NCBI GenBank assembly: GCA_016933025.1
Contig: JAFGBT010000006.1
Location: 1 to 64,000, forward strand
Reading direction: 5' to 3'
Length of the DNA: 64,000 bases
Source of the DNA: Spirochaetota bacterium
Lineage (GTDB): Bacteria; Spirochaetota; UBA4802; UBA5550
Shown: positions 1 to 10,681 of the stretch, piece by piece
Position numbering within the stretch: the stretch's first letter is position 1
How the letters are laid out: every line of letters starts with the position of its first letter
Notes under the pieces: generated by a model
Seen by the model: the letters and a program-made list of their open reading frames with translations, nothing else
Databases searched by the model: none
What the model was told of the DNA's origin: nothing
Position numbers and translations under genes: made by a program

Positions 1-1
1 G

Positions 2-3000
2 CTCAGCTATGCAGATCCACAGATCCTTGAGGTCGGTACAGTCGTCTCCATAAACCCGACGCTCAACCCGACGGCCTACTCCTATCCCCTCACCTACTCC
101 GTCGTGCCCGCGCTGCCGACTGGCCTGACCCTGAATACCTCTACCGGCGAGATATCCGGCACGCCGACCTTGGAAACTGCGGCGAGCAACTATACGGTGA
201 CTGCCTACAACTCCGGCGGGACACAAAGCTTCACGATCAACATCACGGTCAATTATCCGGCCCTCGCCGGACTCAGCTATATAGATCCGCAGATCCTTGA
301 CGTCGGTACAGTCGTCTCCATCACCCCGACGCTTGACCCGGCCGGCTATTCCTATCCGCTGACCTACTCAGTCATACCGGCACTCCCGGCAGGACTGTCC
401 CTTGACACCGGCACCGGAGAAATATCCGGCACGCCGACCTTGGAAACTGCGGCGGGCAACTACACCGTGACCGCCGACAACTCCGGCGGGACACAAAGCT
501 TCACGATCAACATCACGGTCAACCCGGTGCTTGCGACGCTTACCACGACCCTGCCCGTATACGCTTCCCTGACCCAGGCGGATAGCGGCGGCGACATCTC
601 AAACACGGGCGGCGGGACAATCACCGAGCACGGCGTATGCTGGAATACGACCGGAACCCCGACAACCGCCGACTCCTGCACGGCGCTGGGTGCCGGCGTG
701 GCCGGCCCGTTCAGCTCCACAATGAACGGGCTTACGGTCGGCTTTACCTATTACGTGAGGGCGTACGCGGTCAACGGTGCCGGCACGGCGTACGGAAATG
801 AAGTTTCATACGCGCACGGTTCGCTCATCCAGCCGAACCTCACGAGCGTTACGATCAGGTCGGACAACGCGAACACGCTACTGGCGGGAATTGGCAATAC
901 CGTCACCCTTTCATTTACTTCCCACATTCCGATCATGGCCCCGTCCGTGTCGATAGCCGGCCACGACGAAGGGACCGGCGTAAACGTGACCGGGGCCTCA
1001 ACCACCTGGCAGGCGACATACACGATGCAAGATGGGGACGCGGACGGCACGGTCCCGTTTGTGATTTCCAACATCCGGAGCCTGCTCCTCGTCTCCTCGC
1101 CGGATGTGAATGCAACGACCGACTCGTTGTACGTTGATTTTGACGGGACGGTCCCGACCGTGTCCATCGGCACGCCGTCCGCAACCGTGATTAACGGCTC
1201 CGGCTCTGTCGATTTCGGCATCACCTACTCCGGCGCCGACACCGTGAACCTGACCCAGGCCGATGTCACCCTCACTACCACTGTAAGCGCAAACTGCGGC
1301 ACCATCACCGTCACCGGCGGTGCCACCGCGGCGCCTACTGTGACCCTCTCGGCCTGCACCGGCAACGGCACGGTCGCCATCAACATCGGCGCCGGCACCT
1401 CGTCCGACACGGCCGGCAATACCAATGTCCTCACGGGCCCGGGCACTCCGTTTACCGTTGACACGACGGCACCCGCCGGCTATACCGCCTCAATCGACCA
1501 GGCGTACATCAATACGACAAACCAGACGGCGCTCTCAGTCTCATTCAGTGGCGCAGAAATTGGATCGACGTATAATCTCGTCATTTCTGATGGCGCCGAT
1601 ACCTTTACCAGCAGCAGCACGATTACCATTGACCCTGGTACATTTGTCAACATCGACGTTTCCGGACTGGCAGACGGCACCCTTACCCTGAGCTTTACCC
1701 TGACCGACCCGGTCGGCAACACCGGCATAACGGTTACCGACACCGCGATCAAGGACACGGTCATACCCGCGGTCGCATTCACTTCGACGCCGGATATTAA
1801 TGCGGCCAACCAGACGAGCTATACCGTATCAGGCACCTGTTCCGATGACGGGCGCATGGTGATAGTTAGCATCAACGGCGTGGATACGCTGGGCCCGTCC
1901 TGCCTCGGCGGGACATTCTCCGCAACGGGAATGGACGTCAGCGCAGAACCGGAAGGGACAGTTCTGGTAGAGGCACGCCACACCGACGAGGCGGCCAACG
2001 CGGCAACGCCAGCGTCTTCATCAGTTGCAAAAGACACTATAGCCCCGACAGTGACCATAGGCACGCCGTCGCCAACCGTGGTTAACGGCTCCGGATCGGT
2101 CGATTTCGGCATCACCTGCACAGGCGCCGACACGGTAAACCTGACCATTCTTGACCTGAGCCTCAGCACCACGGGCGACGCAAACTGCGGTAATTTCAAC
2201 GTCGCCAACGGCACCTCCATGGCGCCGATTGTGACCCTTTCAAGTTGCACGGGGAATGGGACGGTCCGACTCTCCATCGATCCCGGCACCTCGTCCGACC
2301 TGGCCGGCAACACGGACCCGGGCGCGGGGCCGAGCGCCTTTTTCACCGTGGATACGATCGCGCCGGGTTTGTCGTGGAATTCGGTTCCTGCAATATACTC
2401 AAGCAACCAGAGCGGTTATACAGTCACCGGATACTGTGACGAGAACGGGTTGCCGGTAACCGTAACGATAAGCGACGGGATCAACCCCGACGTTGTAGAC
2501 TCCCCGACATGCACCAGCAGTCAATTCACCACGGCATCCCTTGACGTAAGCGGCCTGTCCGACGTAACGGTGAATGTATCTGCCGATCATGCTGACGCGG
2601 CCGGGAACAATACGCACATAGACACATCGGTGACCAAGGATGTGATCGCGCCGTCCGTGTATTTCACATCTACGCCTGATATAAATATCTCGAACCAGCT
2701 CACTTATTCGGTGTCCGGGTACTGTTCGGAGGAAGGGCTGCAGGTGCGGGTCAATATCGGCGGGGATGCCGCTTTCGTGACCTGTACGGGCAACGCATTC
2801 ACACGCACCATGGACGCAAGCGGGTTCCCCGAAACTTCCATATCCATGACAACGGAACAATGGGACGCTGTGAATAATTACACCTCGGATTCGGCCTCTG
2901 TAATGAAAGACACGGTCGCGCCGACGGTCGCCATCACCAGCAGCGCCTCGCCCGGCCCGACCAGCGCCTCGCCCATACCGGTAACCATCACCTTCAGCGA

Positions 3001-6000
3001 GGACGTCACGGTTTTTATGGATACCGATATCAGCGTCACCAACGGCTCGGTGACCAACTTCGCGGGAGGGCCGTCAATCTATACCGCCGACATCGTTCCG
3101 ACGGGATTCGGCACGGTAACTGTTGACGTGAACGCCGGCGTTGGCTTTGATAGTGCCGGCAACCCCAACGACGCGGCGCCGCAGTTCAGCATAGACTACC
3201 TGAACGACGACGCGAGCCTGTCGAACCTGACGGTTACTCCAAACGACGGCTGGTCACCCTCGTTCAACTCGGGAATCTATACATATAATGTATACGAAAG
3301 CTCTTCATACGGTTCAGCAACCGTAACCGCAACGCTTTCGGATACCAACGCCACCGTTACGATCAACAGTATCCCGGGCGCGAGCCAGAGCTTCATTCTG
3401 AACCCGGGCACTATCGTGGTAACCATTCTGGTGACCGCGCAGGACGGCACCACCACCCAGAGCTACACGGTGAACATGGTGGTGCCATGGCCCGCCGATA
3501 TAAATGTCCTTCAATCGACTCCAGCGGGAAGTACCTTTTACTTCAACGATATTTACGTCGGGAATTCCGACGGACCGCGGACCTTCACGATCCAGAACCT
3601 CGGGGATGAGTCTCTTAATGTATCAAACTGCTCCCTGTCAGGAACCAATCAATCGGATTTCAGCCTGTCTGGCTGGACCTCGGGAACAATAAACGGGGGC
3701 GGGAGCCAAAACCTGCTGGTCACCTTCACCCCGAACCCGTCAGGACCGGAAACGCGCACTGCTACACTGACAATCACCTCCGATGACCCGAATGAGCCTT
3801 CGTATATCATCTATCTCCAGGGCGTCTGCTACGAGCCGGATATCAACGTCAAGAGGGGCATAGTCGATTACCCGTCGGGGAGCAGCACCTACGACTTCGG
3901 GACCGTGCAGAACGGCGCGACCAAGACGGTCATCTTCACGGTGGAGAACACCGGAAGCGGCATCCTCACCATTTCCGACCTCTTTTGTTCGGACACGGCC
4001 ACGTTTGCTACGGACTATCCAGGAATAAGCACCGAATTCTACAACCTCGAGAGCGGGACCAGCGTGACCTTTACCGTCACCTTCAGACCGACGATACCGG
4101 GCACCAACAGCTATGCCGCGACCATCTCGCTCACCTCCAACGATTACGATGCCGGAGAGCAAATATACGACATCAGCCTCAGCGGAACGGGAGTCGACGA
4201 CGCGATCCCGGACATCGATGTCAGGGTCGGCGCGGTGGAATACCTGTCCGGCGACACCTACACCTTCGACACCGTGATGAACACCGACATATCGCGGACG
4301 ACGTTCGTGATATTGAACCGCGGCGTCGGCGGGCTGGAGATCTCAGGCATCACCCTGGCAGACGGCACCCGGTATGCAATTTCCAGCGGCCCGGGCACCA
4401 CGAGCATACCGGGCGGCGGCGCCACGGCCTTCACGGTCGAGTACTGCCCAATGTCCTCGGACCCCGAGACCGACACCATCACCATCACATCAAACGATCC
4501 TGACTTGGGATATGAGGACAATTACACGATAAACCTCACCGGCCATGGCAACGGGAGCTCGCTCCCGACCATCGATGTCACCATTAACGGAGTTGAGTTC
4601 CCGTCAGGCAGCCTGTACGACTTCGGCTTTGCCGGTTACGGCGAGTACAACGAACCCGTAACCTTCACCATTACAAACAACGGGTACGCCGCCCTCGACC
4701 TCACGGCCGGTTATCCGTCGGTAGATACTGAAGATGAAACTGTTTTCCAAATCTCAGGGTTGACCGGAACCAGTATTTGGCCTTCGGGCACGGCAACCTT
4801 CGAAGTCACCTTCACGCCGGATGCCGTCGGCCCCTTCTCGACCGTGCTCACGATCGAATCCAATACCGAGACCTACACGCTCAACCTGAACGGCGGTGGC
4901 CTTCCCTGGTCTACGCCTGACATCAAGGTGACCGATATCGGTGAAACCGAAACATACCTGTCCGGCACCTACTTCGTTTTCGACGAGGTATTGATCGACG
5001 ACACGTTGACCGCGAACTTCCTGGTGAAGAACGTGAGCATGGCCGCGATTGCCGACCTCAATATTAACAACGTAACGATAACCGGCGTGCACGCGAGTGA
5101 TTTCTCGATAATCACAACTCCCGCGACGCCCCCCGCGACGCCTGTTGCCTCAGGAGGAATCGGCGGAAACGCGATGGACATCAGCTTCACGCCTTCCGGA
5201 GAGGGAATGCGCACGGCGAACCTGATCATCGAGACCAATGATCCGGACGAGCATTACTACGTCATCCGCCTTGCCGGTTTCGGCGTTATGCCGATCAGGG
5301 TGGTCCACGCAGGCGGCAGCAGTTACACATCCGTATACGATCCAATAACCAACACGTTTACCATGGACGGCGTTTCCTTGTCGACCCTGGCAAGGGCGGG
5401 AGCTCAATCGTTTAAATTCGAGTCACCCAGTGGTTATACCGGACAGTACTTGGTGCTCCATGGAAGCTATGACACCGGACAGCATACAACAATATATGAC
5501 CCAGCCGGCCATACATTCATGGGCGGAGAGCAGACGGGCATAGCCGTTCTTGCCGGGGCGAACAGCTTCAAACTGACGACCGCCCCGTACGAAAATCAAA
5601 TTCTTATTGTATGCGGCGGCGGAAGCACAAATAGCCTGCGTTTCAATCCAACCCTTACATCAGGCTATTTTACAACTAACCCCGTTACATTTGGAACTGC
5701 CGTAGGTGACGGTTCTTTCAACTTCACGGACCTTGACGGCAATACGGTAATAGTATACGGCAACAATAGCCCATATTACCGGGTATACAACCAGAGCACG
5801 AATACGCTCGGTCCAACCTATGATATGTATTACACCCGCTATGCCAGCATAGGAGCAGGAGGCCACGCGTTCAGAATTACATCCGGTCTGTATGCAGGGT
5901 ATATGCTTATAATTGAAGGCGGTGGATCAACTGCCGCCTGGTTATTCTATCCTTCAACAATCCCGACAATAACCCTTCATGCGGAGACCCTGAGCAGCAT

Positions 6001-6334
6001 CGCCGACACAGGAAGTTTCAGCATCCCGATCCGGAGCGGCCCGAACGCCGGGATGGCTCTGATCGTGCATGGCGGATCTTCCCCCACAACGTCACTTTAT
6101 TATACTGACGGCCACCTTGGCAACGGGCCTGCATTATCGGGTCCGGTCGGAGATGGCGCGTTCGCTTTTCAAATAACCGGCGGCGAATATAAAGGAATGT
6201 TTATGATTGTCTATAATTACACTCAGACCACGATATTCAATCCGGATACGCTGGCCTTTATTGATCTTGGAACAGATGAAATACCGGGAACGTATTATAT
6301 CGGCGCAGGTGCCCATTGTTTCCCGGACAGGTAG
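2..6334 (+). CDS. Giant Ig-like / Hydin-repeat surface protein (5' end outside window)
   Basis: The frame is open from base 2, so the start lies upstream of the window; about 2110 residues are visible. Domains in order: two near-identical 90-residue putative-Ig (He_PIG type, GEISGTPT motif) repeats at 2-523; a fibronectin-III-like domain to about 830; a series of bacterial Ig-like modules, in which one module (VNGSGSVDFGIT) occurs twice near 1190 and 2085; a cadherin-like beta-sandwich at about 3190-3480; five choice-of-anchor-D/Hydin-like repeats of about 115 residues (3490-5285); and a C-terminal Kelch-like region of about 350 residues. No membrane anchor or sorting signal is visible at the C-terminus. 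The likely role is a secreted or surface adhesin, inferred from architecture only. A strong terminator follows, so it is the last gene of its transcript. Confidence 0.85.
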   Translation, partial: LSYADPQILEVGTVVSINPTLNPTAYSYPLTYSVVPALPTGLTLNTSTGEISGTPTLETAASNYTVTAYNSGGTQSFTINITVNYPALAGLSYIDPQILDVGTVVSITPTLDPAGYSYPLTYSVIPALPAGLSLDTGTGEISGTPTLETAAGNYTVTADNSGGTQSFTINITVNPVLATLTTTLPVYASLTQADSGGDISNTGGGTITEHGVCWNTTGTPTTADSCTALGAGVAGPFSSTMNGLTVGFTYYVRAYAVNGAGTAYGNEVSYAHGSLIQPNLTSVTIRSDNANTLLAGIGNTVTLSFTSHIPIMAPSVSIAGHDEGTGVNVTGASTTWQATYTMQDGDADGTVPFVISNIRSLLLVSSPDVNATTDSLYVDFDGTVPTVSIGTPSATVINGSGSVDFGITYSGADTVNLTQADVTLTTTVSANCGTITVTGGATAAPTVTLSACTGNGTVAINIGAGTSSDTAGNTNVLTGPGTPFTVDTTAPAGYTASIDQAYINTTNQTALSVSFSGAEIGSTYNLVISDGADTFTSSSTITIDPGTFVNIDVSGLADGTLTLSFTLTDPVGNTGITVTDTAIKDTVIPAVAFTSTPDINAANQTSYTVSGTCSDDGRMVIVSINGVDTLGPSCLGGTFSATGMDVSAEPEGTVLVEARHTDEAANAATPASSSVAKDTIAPTVTIGTPSPTVVNGSGSVDFGITCTGADTVNLTILDLSLSTTGDANCGNFNVANGTSMAPIVTLSSCTGNGTVRLSIDPGTSSDLAGNTDPGAGPSAFFTVDTIAPGLSWNSVPAIYSSNQSGYTVTGYCDENGLPVTVTISDGINPDVVDSPTCTSSQFTTASLDVSGLSDVTVNVSADHADAAGNNTHIDTSVTKDVIAPSVYFTSTPDINISNQLTYSVSGYCSEEGLQVRVNIGGDAAFVTCTGNAFTRTMDASGFPETSISMTTEQWDAVNNYTSDSASVMKDTVAPTVAITSSASPGPTSASPIPVTITFSEDVTVFMDTDISVTNGSVTNFAGGPSIYTADIVPTGFGTVTVDVNAGVGFDSAGNPNDAAPQFSIDYLNDDASLSNLTVTPNDGWSPSFNSGIYTYNVYESSSYGSATVTATLSDTNATVTINSIPGASQSFILNPGTIVVTILVTAQDGTTTQSYTVNMVVPWPADINVLQSTPAGSTFYFNDIYVGNSDGPRTFTIQNLGDESLNVSNCSLSGTNQSDFSLSGWTSGTINGGGSQNLLVTFTPNPSGPETRTATLTITSDDPNEPSYIIYLQGVCYEPDINVKRGIVDYPSGSSTYDFGTVQNGATKTVIFTVENTGSGILTISDLFCSDTATFATDYPGISTEFYNLESGTSVTFTVTFRPTIPGTNSYAATISLTSNDYDAGEQIYDISLSGTGVDDAIPDIDVRVGAVEYLSGDTYTFDTVMNTDISRTTFVILNRGVGGLEISGITLADGTRYAISSGPGTTSIPGGGATAFTVEYCPMSSDPETDTITITSNDPDLGYEDNYTINLTGHGNGSSLPTIDVTINGVEFPSGSLYDFGFAGYGEYNEPVTFTITNNGYAALDLTAGYPSVDTEDETVFQISGLTGTSIWPSGTATFEVTFTPDAVGPFSTVLTIESNTETYTLNLNGGGLPWSTPDIKVTDIGETETYLSGTYFVFDEVLIDDTLTANFLVKNVSMAAIADLNINNVTITGVHASDFSIITTPATPPATPVASGGIGGNAMDISFTPSGEGMRTANLIIETNDPDEHYYVIRLAGFGVMPIRVVHAGGSSYTSVYDPITNTFTMDGVSLSTLARAGAQSFKFESPSGYTGQYLVLHGSYDTGQHTTIYDPAGHTFMGGEQTGIAVLAGANSFKLTTAPYENQILIVCGGGSTNSLRFNPTLTSGYFTTNPVTFGTAVGDGSFNFTDLDGNTVIVYGNNSPYYRVYNQSTNTLGPTYDMYYTRYASIGAGGHAFRITSGLYAGYMLIIEGGGSTAAWLFYPSTIPTITLHAETLSSIADTGSFSIPIRSGPNAGMALIVHGGSSPTTSLYYTDGHLGNGPALSGPVGDGAFAFQITGGEYKGMFMIVYNYTQTTIFNPDTLAFIDLGTDEIPGTYYIGAGAHCFPDR

Positions 6335-6349
6335 AACGAACACCCAAAG

Positions 6350-6377
6350 GCGCGGCCCAAAAGGCCGCGCTTTTTTT
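6350..6377 (+). terminator. Rho-independent terminator after the Ig-like protein gene
   Basis: An 8-bp perfect GC stem (GCGCGGCC/GGCCGCGC) with a CAAAA loop is followed by seven T. It lies 16 bases past the stop codon. Confidence 0.9.
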
Positions 6378-6390
6378 ATCTTCGTGAATG

Positions 6391-6659
6391 TGGGGTCAGA
6401 GTAAACTTGCACCGATAGTTATTGGTATCCATGCCCCCGGGGGTCAGAGCAACCCGCCTTCGGGCAGGCATATTCCTGATTACCAGAAAAAGTCCCTATC
6501 ATTCCCAGAAATATTCCTTGCCTTAAAACAGGGTGTTAGGCTAATTATCCTCATATCGCCATCTTAATAATTTAAAGCAAATTCAATTATTATTTAATGT
6601 GAGCGGCCCCATCCATGGGCAGCGGCGGAATATGCTCATAATACACGCGGAGGACTATC
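6391..6659. repeat. Intergenic region with a degenerate GGGGTCAGAGTAA / CCGATAGTTAT repeat
   Basis: The first 70 bases hold two GGGTCAGAG(T/C)AA(C) half-units and one degenerate copy (CCGATAGTTATTGG, 6412-6425) of the palindrome seen cleanly at 14712 and 14760. The rest, to the start of the next gene, is AT-rich without a clear gene. It presumably contains the promoter of the NHL lipoprotein gene, but I could not choose a convincing -35/-10 pair. Confidence 0.5.
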
Positions 6660-9600
6660 ATGAAAACCTATTCCACGATCGAAACAAGGACTGCTAAGCT
6701 CGGGGCGGTCCTGTGCGCGCTATCCCTCCTTCTGCCCGCCTGCGGCGGGAAATCCGACAGCGGCCTGCTCAAAGCGCTCTTCCTGGGCGGAAGCGGCGAC
6801 AAAAGCGGCAGTACGCTCATCCCGGCCGCAACGGGCGGCGTGGTGCAATTGAACGACGAGGTGAAGCTCACGGTAGCGCCGGAAGCGCTCGCCGAGGACC
6901 TGACCATATCCATCGAGCGAACATCGAGCGTGCCAGCCGGAGAAGCTGATGGTCTCAGCCCGTTCGGCCAGGCGTACCGGTTCCTGCCGCAAGGCACCGG
7001 CTTCGACCTCGGCGAGCCCGCAGTCCTCGAGATGTACTACGACGCAGCCGAGCTGGCCCGGCTTGGCCTGAGCCCGCAGACCATCCAGATATGCTACTAC
7101 GACGAGGAATTGAAATGCTACGTGCCGGTCAACTGCTTCGTGGACACCGTGCAGCACAAGGTAACAGCTCTTATCGAACATTTCACCATATACCTCCCGA
7201 TGGCAATGGCGCTCCTTCCGACAAACAATGAGCCGTACGTCGGACTCCTGGCACCCTGGCCCACCACGATCAGGGCCGGCGCGCCAATCTACGTACGGGC
7301 AACGGTGACCGATTACGACGGCGCGATCGCGGGCGCCACGCTCCGCTACTGCAAGCTTCATGGCGCCGGCGCGGGTGTGTGGTACGAGGTCCGCATGGCC
7401 AAGGAAACAGGTTCCACGGACGGATTCCAGACCTACGGCTACCTGCTCCCGGCCTCGTTTCTCACCGATGCAGACCTTGGCGATGGCAACGATCTTGAGT
7501 ATACAGTCCAGGCCACGGATAACCTTGGCGCCGTCCGAACCTCAGGGGTCAGAAGATACAACGTGACCCGCACCTACCAGCCGGGCAGCCTCTTCATAAA
7601 CCCGCCTGCCGTCGACATAGCCGCGGGATTCGAGCGCTTCATGCTCGCGCGCGGTGTGGACAGCAATGACAGGACCTTCTCCCTCGTTCCCGAAACCTTT
7701 GTGATGGCGGGCGGGAGCGGCGTGCTCGAAAACCGCTTCTCGCTGGGCATCTTGCTCAGTGCGACGACCCCGACACCGGCTGGCACGCCCGATCAGCTTA
7801 CCATCGGCTTTGACGGCGAGAGCGCATCCGCATCGATCAGCGTGTACGCGGGTGAGCTCGAGTCGATAGAGATACTTGACACCAGCGGCATTTCAATACC
7901 GGGCGACCTGTTCCTGTCCGAGGGAACCTCCTATGCTTTCGACGTGGTCGGCCGCGACGGGTATGGAAACACCATCCCGGTGATCCCGGTATGGTCCGCC
8001 GACGCCTCCATAGGCGCCATGGATCCGGACGGCATCCTCGACACGACCGGCTGCCTCGGCCCCGGCGTGGTGACCGCCTCTCTCGGATATTTCACGGACA
8101 CGCAGAACGTCTACGTGCAGAGCCGGGCGAAGGAGATCACCGACTTTTCCATCAACGGGGTCGCGGGCCAAATAGCCTACCCGTTCATTACAGTGACCCT
8201 TCCCTGGGGTACGGACGTGACCGGCCTGGTGGCGGCATTCAGCATAACCGGCACCGGCATCACCGTGGACGGCGACGTCCAGGAGAGCGGCGTGACCGCG
8301 AACGACTTTACCGACCCGGTGGTCTACCGGGTGACGGCCGAGGACGGGTCCTCGCAGGACTACACAGTGCAGGTGAGGATGCTCAGCCCGTACAAGGACA
8401 TCACGGCGTTTTCGATTAGCGGCGCAAATGTGACAATAATCGGCACAAACATAACCGCATACCTGCCGAACGGCACTGATGCGACCTCGCTGGTGGCATC
8501 ATTCACCACGACTGGTCAGAGTGTCACAGTGGGCGGCGTGGTCCAGGAAAGCGGCGTGACCGCGAATGATTTTACGGAGGCGGTTGTGTACACGGTGCAC
8601 GCGGAAGACGGAAGCACGAAGGATTACACCGTCACCGTTTCTTTAGTAGCGGACATCCAGGGGCTGGTGAGCCATTTTGCCGGAACCGTAGGCGGGGCCG
8701 GGAAGAGTGATGGGATCGGGAGCGACGCCCGTTTTTCATTTCCCACCGATGTGACGACAGACGGCGTTGATCTCTATGTGGCTGATTCAAGAAACCACAC
8801 GATACGCAGAATAGCGATCGCCACGGGCGAAGTGACCACCTTCGCCGGGCTGGCAGAGAATTCCGGGTCGTCGGACGGCATCGGGAGCGATGCCAGATTT
8901 AAGACGCCCAGCGGAATCGCCACTGACGGCGTTAATCTCTTCGTGGCTGACACGGGAAATCACACTATACGCAGAATAGCGATCGCCACGGGCGAAGTGA
9001 CCACGCTCGCGGGCATGGCCTTGCATGCATCATCCGCGGACGGCACCGGGGCCGAGGCGCGGTTTAATACTCCTCACGGCATCACGGTAAACGACGGCAA
9101 CCTGTATGTTGCTGACATGTATAATCACACCATCCGCAAGATAGTGATAGCCACGGGCGAGGTGACCACCCTCGCAGGGCAGGCGGGTACTTCCGGATAC
9201 GGCGACGGCATCGGAACCGCGGCAAAATTCAACACACCCGTCGGTATTACAACAAATGGCGTTTATCTCTATGTAACAGATTCAATGAATTATGTAATCC
9301 GCATGATTGACATTGCCACGGCCCGCGTATACTCCATGGCCGGATACTACAATGAGCCTGGAACAACGGACGGAACTGGAGCAACAGCGCGGTTTAACGT
9401 CACGCGTGGTATCACCTGCGACGGCGTCAATCTATATGTTGCAGAGTACAATGCGCATTCCATCCGGAAAATTGAGATCGCCAGCTCATCGGTGACCACG
9501 ATTGCCGGAATTCCAACTGCCTGGGGCTATACTGACGGCATTGGGAGCGCGGCCAGATTTAACTGCCCATGGGGGATCGCGACCGACGGCGCGAACCTAT

Positions 9601-10634
9601 ACGTCGCGGAATACTTTAGCCATAAGATCAGAAAGATTGAAATCGCCACCTCCTCGGTGACCAGCCTTGCCGGCATGGCGAGTGAACATGGAAGCACGGA
9701 CGATACCGGGACAGCCGCTCGCTTTTACCACCCATCCGGGATCACCAGCGACGGATCCAATCTCTATGTTGCCGATACGGAGAACCAGACTATCAGGAAG
9801 ATTGTGGCGGCCACCAGCGAGGTCACGACCTTCGCAGGATTAGCGGGCAATGGCGGGTATACGGATGGAATCGGAAGCGCGGCCAGGTTTACCAATCCAC
9901 ACGGGATAACCACCGATGGCACCAATCTATATGTGACTGATTATCAGAACTCGACGATACGAAAAATCGTTATTGCCACCAGGGAAGTGTCAACACTTGC
10001 CGGTCTTGCCCGTGAATGTGGATCCGCGGACGGAACAGGAAGTGAGGCCAGGTTTTACACACCTTGTGGTATTACCACTACAGGCGGCAATCTTTATGTA
10101 ACAGACGTGTATATGCACACGATCAGGAAGATAGTTATCGCCTCCGGGGAAGTCTCAACACTTGCCGGACTCGCGGGAACGTACGGGTCGGCGGACGGAA
10201 CAGGAAGCGCGGCCCGGTTCCGCTCCCCAATCGGGATAACCACCGATGGAGCCAATCTATACGTGGCTGACTCCAGTAACTATACGATCAGGAAGATAGT
10301 TATCGCCACAGGAGAGGTTACCACCCTTGCAGGATCGGCTTCGATTTCGGGTTATTTTAACGGGATCGGTAGCGCGGCAAGGTTCAGCACCCCAACCGGG
10401 ATAACCACCGATGGAGTCTATCTTTTTGTGACTGAATTAATAAATGCAACAGTCCGCAAGATAGTTATCGCCACCGGAGAGGTTACCACTCTTGCCGGGA
10501 ATCCTGGTATTTTCGGATCGAAAGACGGGTACGGAAGCGAAGCCAGCTTCAGTCTTTCCTATGATATTTTTCATGACGGCACGCGTCTCTACGTGGCCGA
10601 CAGCAACAATAATTGCATCAGGGTAATCGAATGA
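6660..10634 (+). CDS. NHL-repeat lipoprotein, copy 1
   Basis: A 1324-residue exported lipoprotein. The N-terminus is a signal peptide with lipobox LLPAC, giving a lipidated Cys28. Then come a Gly/Ser-rich linker, a ZU5-like region (about residues 60-180, ending in an EHFT motif), an Ig-like section, and two DUF5018-like repeats (about residues 495-660, each with a GVTANDFT motif). Twelve tandem NHL-type repeats of about 55 residues follow, from about residue 667 to the end (consensus DGIGSAARF..P.GITTDG.NLYVAD..N.TIRKI.IATGEVTTLAG). Twelve repeats would suit two six-bladed propellers. It is followed 48 bases later by a full-length paralogue. The likely role is a cell-surface binding protein; the ligand is unknown. 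ATG at 6660 follows a GGAGGA-like site. Confidence 0.88.
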   Translation: MKTYSTIETRTAKLGAVLCALSLLLPACGGKSDSGLLKALFLGGSGDKSGSTLIPAATGGVVQLNDEVKLTVAPEALAEDLTISIERTSSVPAGEADGLSPFGQAYRFLPQGTGFDLGEPAVLEMYYDAAELARLGLSPQTIQICYYDEELKCYVPVNCFVDTVQHKVTALIEHFTIYLPMAMALLPTNNEPYVGLLAPWPTTIRAGAPIYVRATVTDYDGAIAGATLRYCKLHGAGAGVWYEVRMAKETGSTDGFQTYGYLLPASFLTDADLGDGNDLEYTVQATDNLGAVRTSGVRRYNVTRTYQPGSLFINPPAVDIAAGFERFMLARGVDSNDRTFSLVPETFVMAGGSGVLENRFSLGILLSATTPTPAGTPDQLTIGFDGESASASISVYAGELESIEILDTSGISIPGDLFLSEGTSYAFDVVGRDGYGNTIPVIPVWSADASIGAMDPDGILDTTGCLGPGVVTASLGYFTDTQNVYVQSRAKEITDFSINGVAGQIAYPFITVTLPWGTDVTGLVAAFSITGTGITVDGDVQESGVTANDFTDPVVYRVTAEDGSSQDYTVQVRMLSPYKDITAFSISGANVTIIGTNITAYLPNGTDATSLVASFTTTGQSVTVGGVVQESGVTANDFTEAVVYTVHAEDGSTKDYTVTVSLVADIQGLVSHFAGTVGGAGKSDGIGSDARFSFPTDVTTDGVDLYVADSRNHTIRRIAIATGEVTTFAGLAENSGSSDGIGSDARFKTPSGIATDGVNLFVADTGNHTIRRIAIATGEVTTLAGMALHASSADGTGAEARFNTPHGITVNDGNLYVADMYNHTIRKIVIATGEVTTLAGQAGTSGYGDGIGTAAKFNTPVGITTNGVYLYVTDSMNYVIRMIDIATARVYSMAGYYNEPGTTDGTGATARFNVTRGITCDGVNLYVAEYNAHSIRKIEIASSSVTTIAGIPTAWGYTDGIGSAARFNCPWGIATDGANLYVAEYFSHKIRKIEIATSSVTSLAGMASEHGSTDDTGTAARFYHPSGITSDGSNLYVADTENQTIRKIVAATSEVTTFAGLAGNGGYTDGIGSAARFTNPHGITTDGTNLYVTDYQNSTIRKIVIATREVSTLAGLARECGSADGTGSEARFYTPCGITTTGGNLYVTDVYMHTIRKIVIASGEVSTLAGLAGTYGSADGTGSAARFRSPIGITTDGANLYVADSSNYTIRKIVIATGEVTTLAGSASISGYFNGIGSAARFSTPTGITTDGVYLFVTELINATVRKIVIATGEVTTLAGNPGIFGSKDGYGSEASFSLSYDIFHDGTRLYVADSNNNCIRVIE

Positions 10635-10681
10635 TTGCGTATAACAGAATTCATACTGACAATACAAACGGGGGTCGTGAT

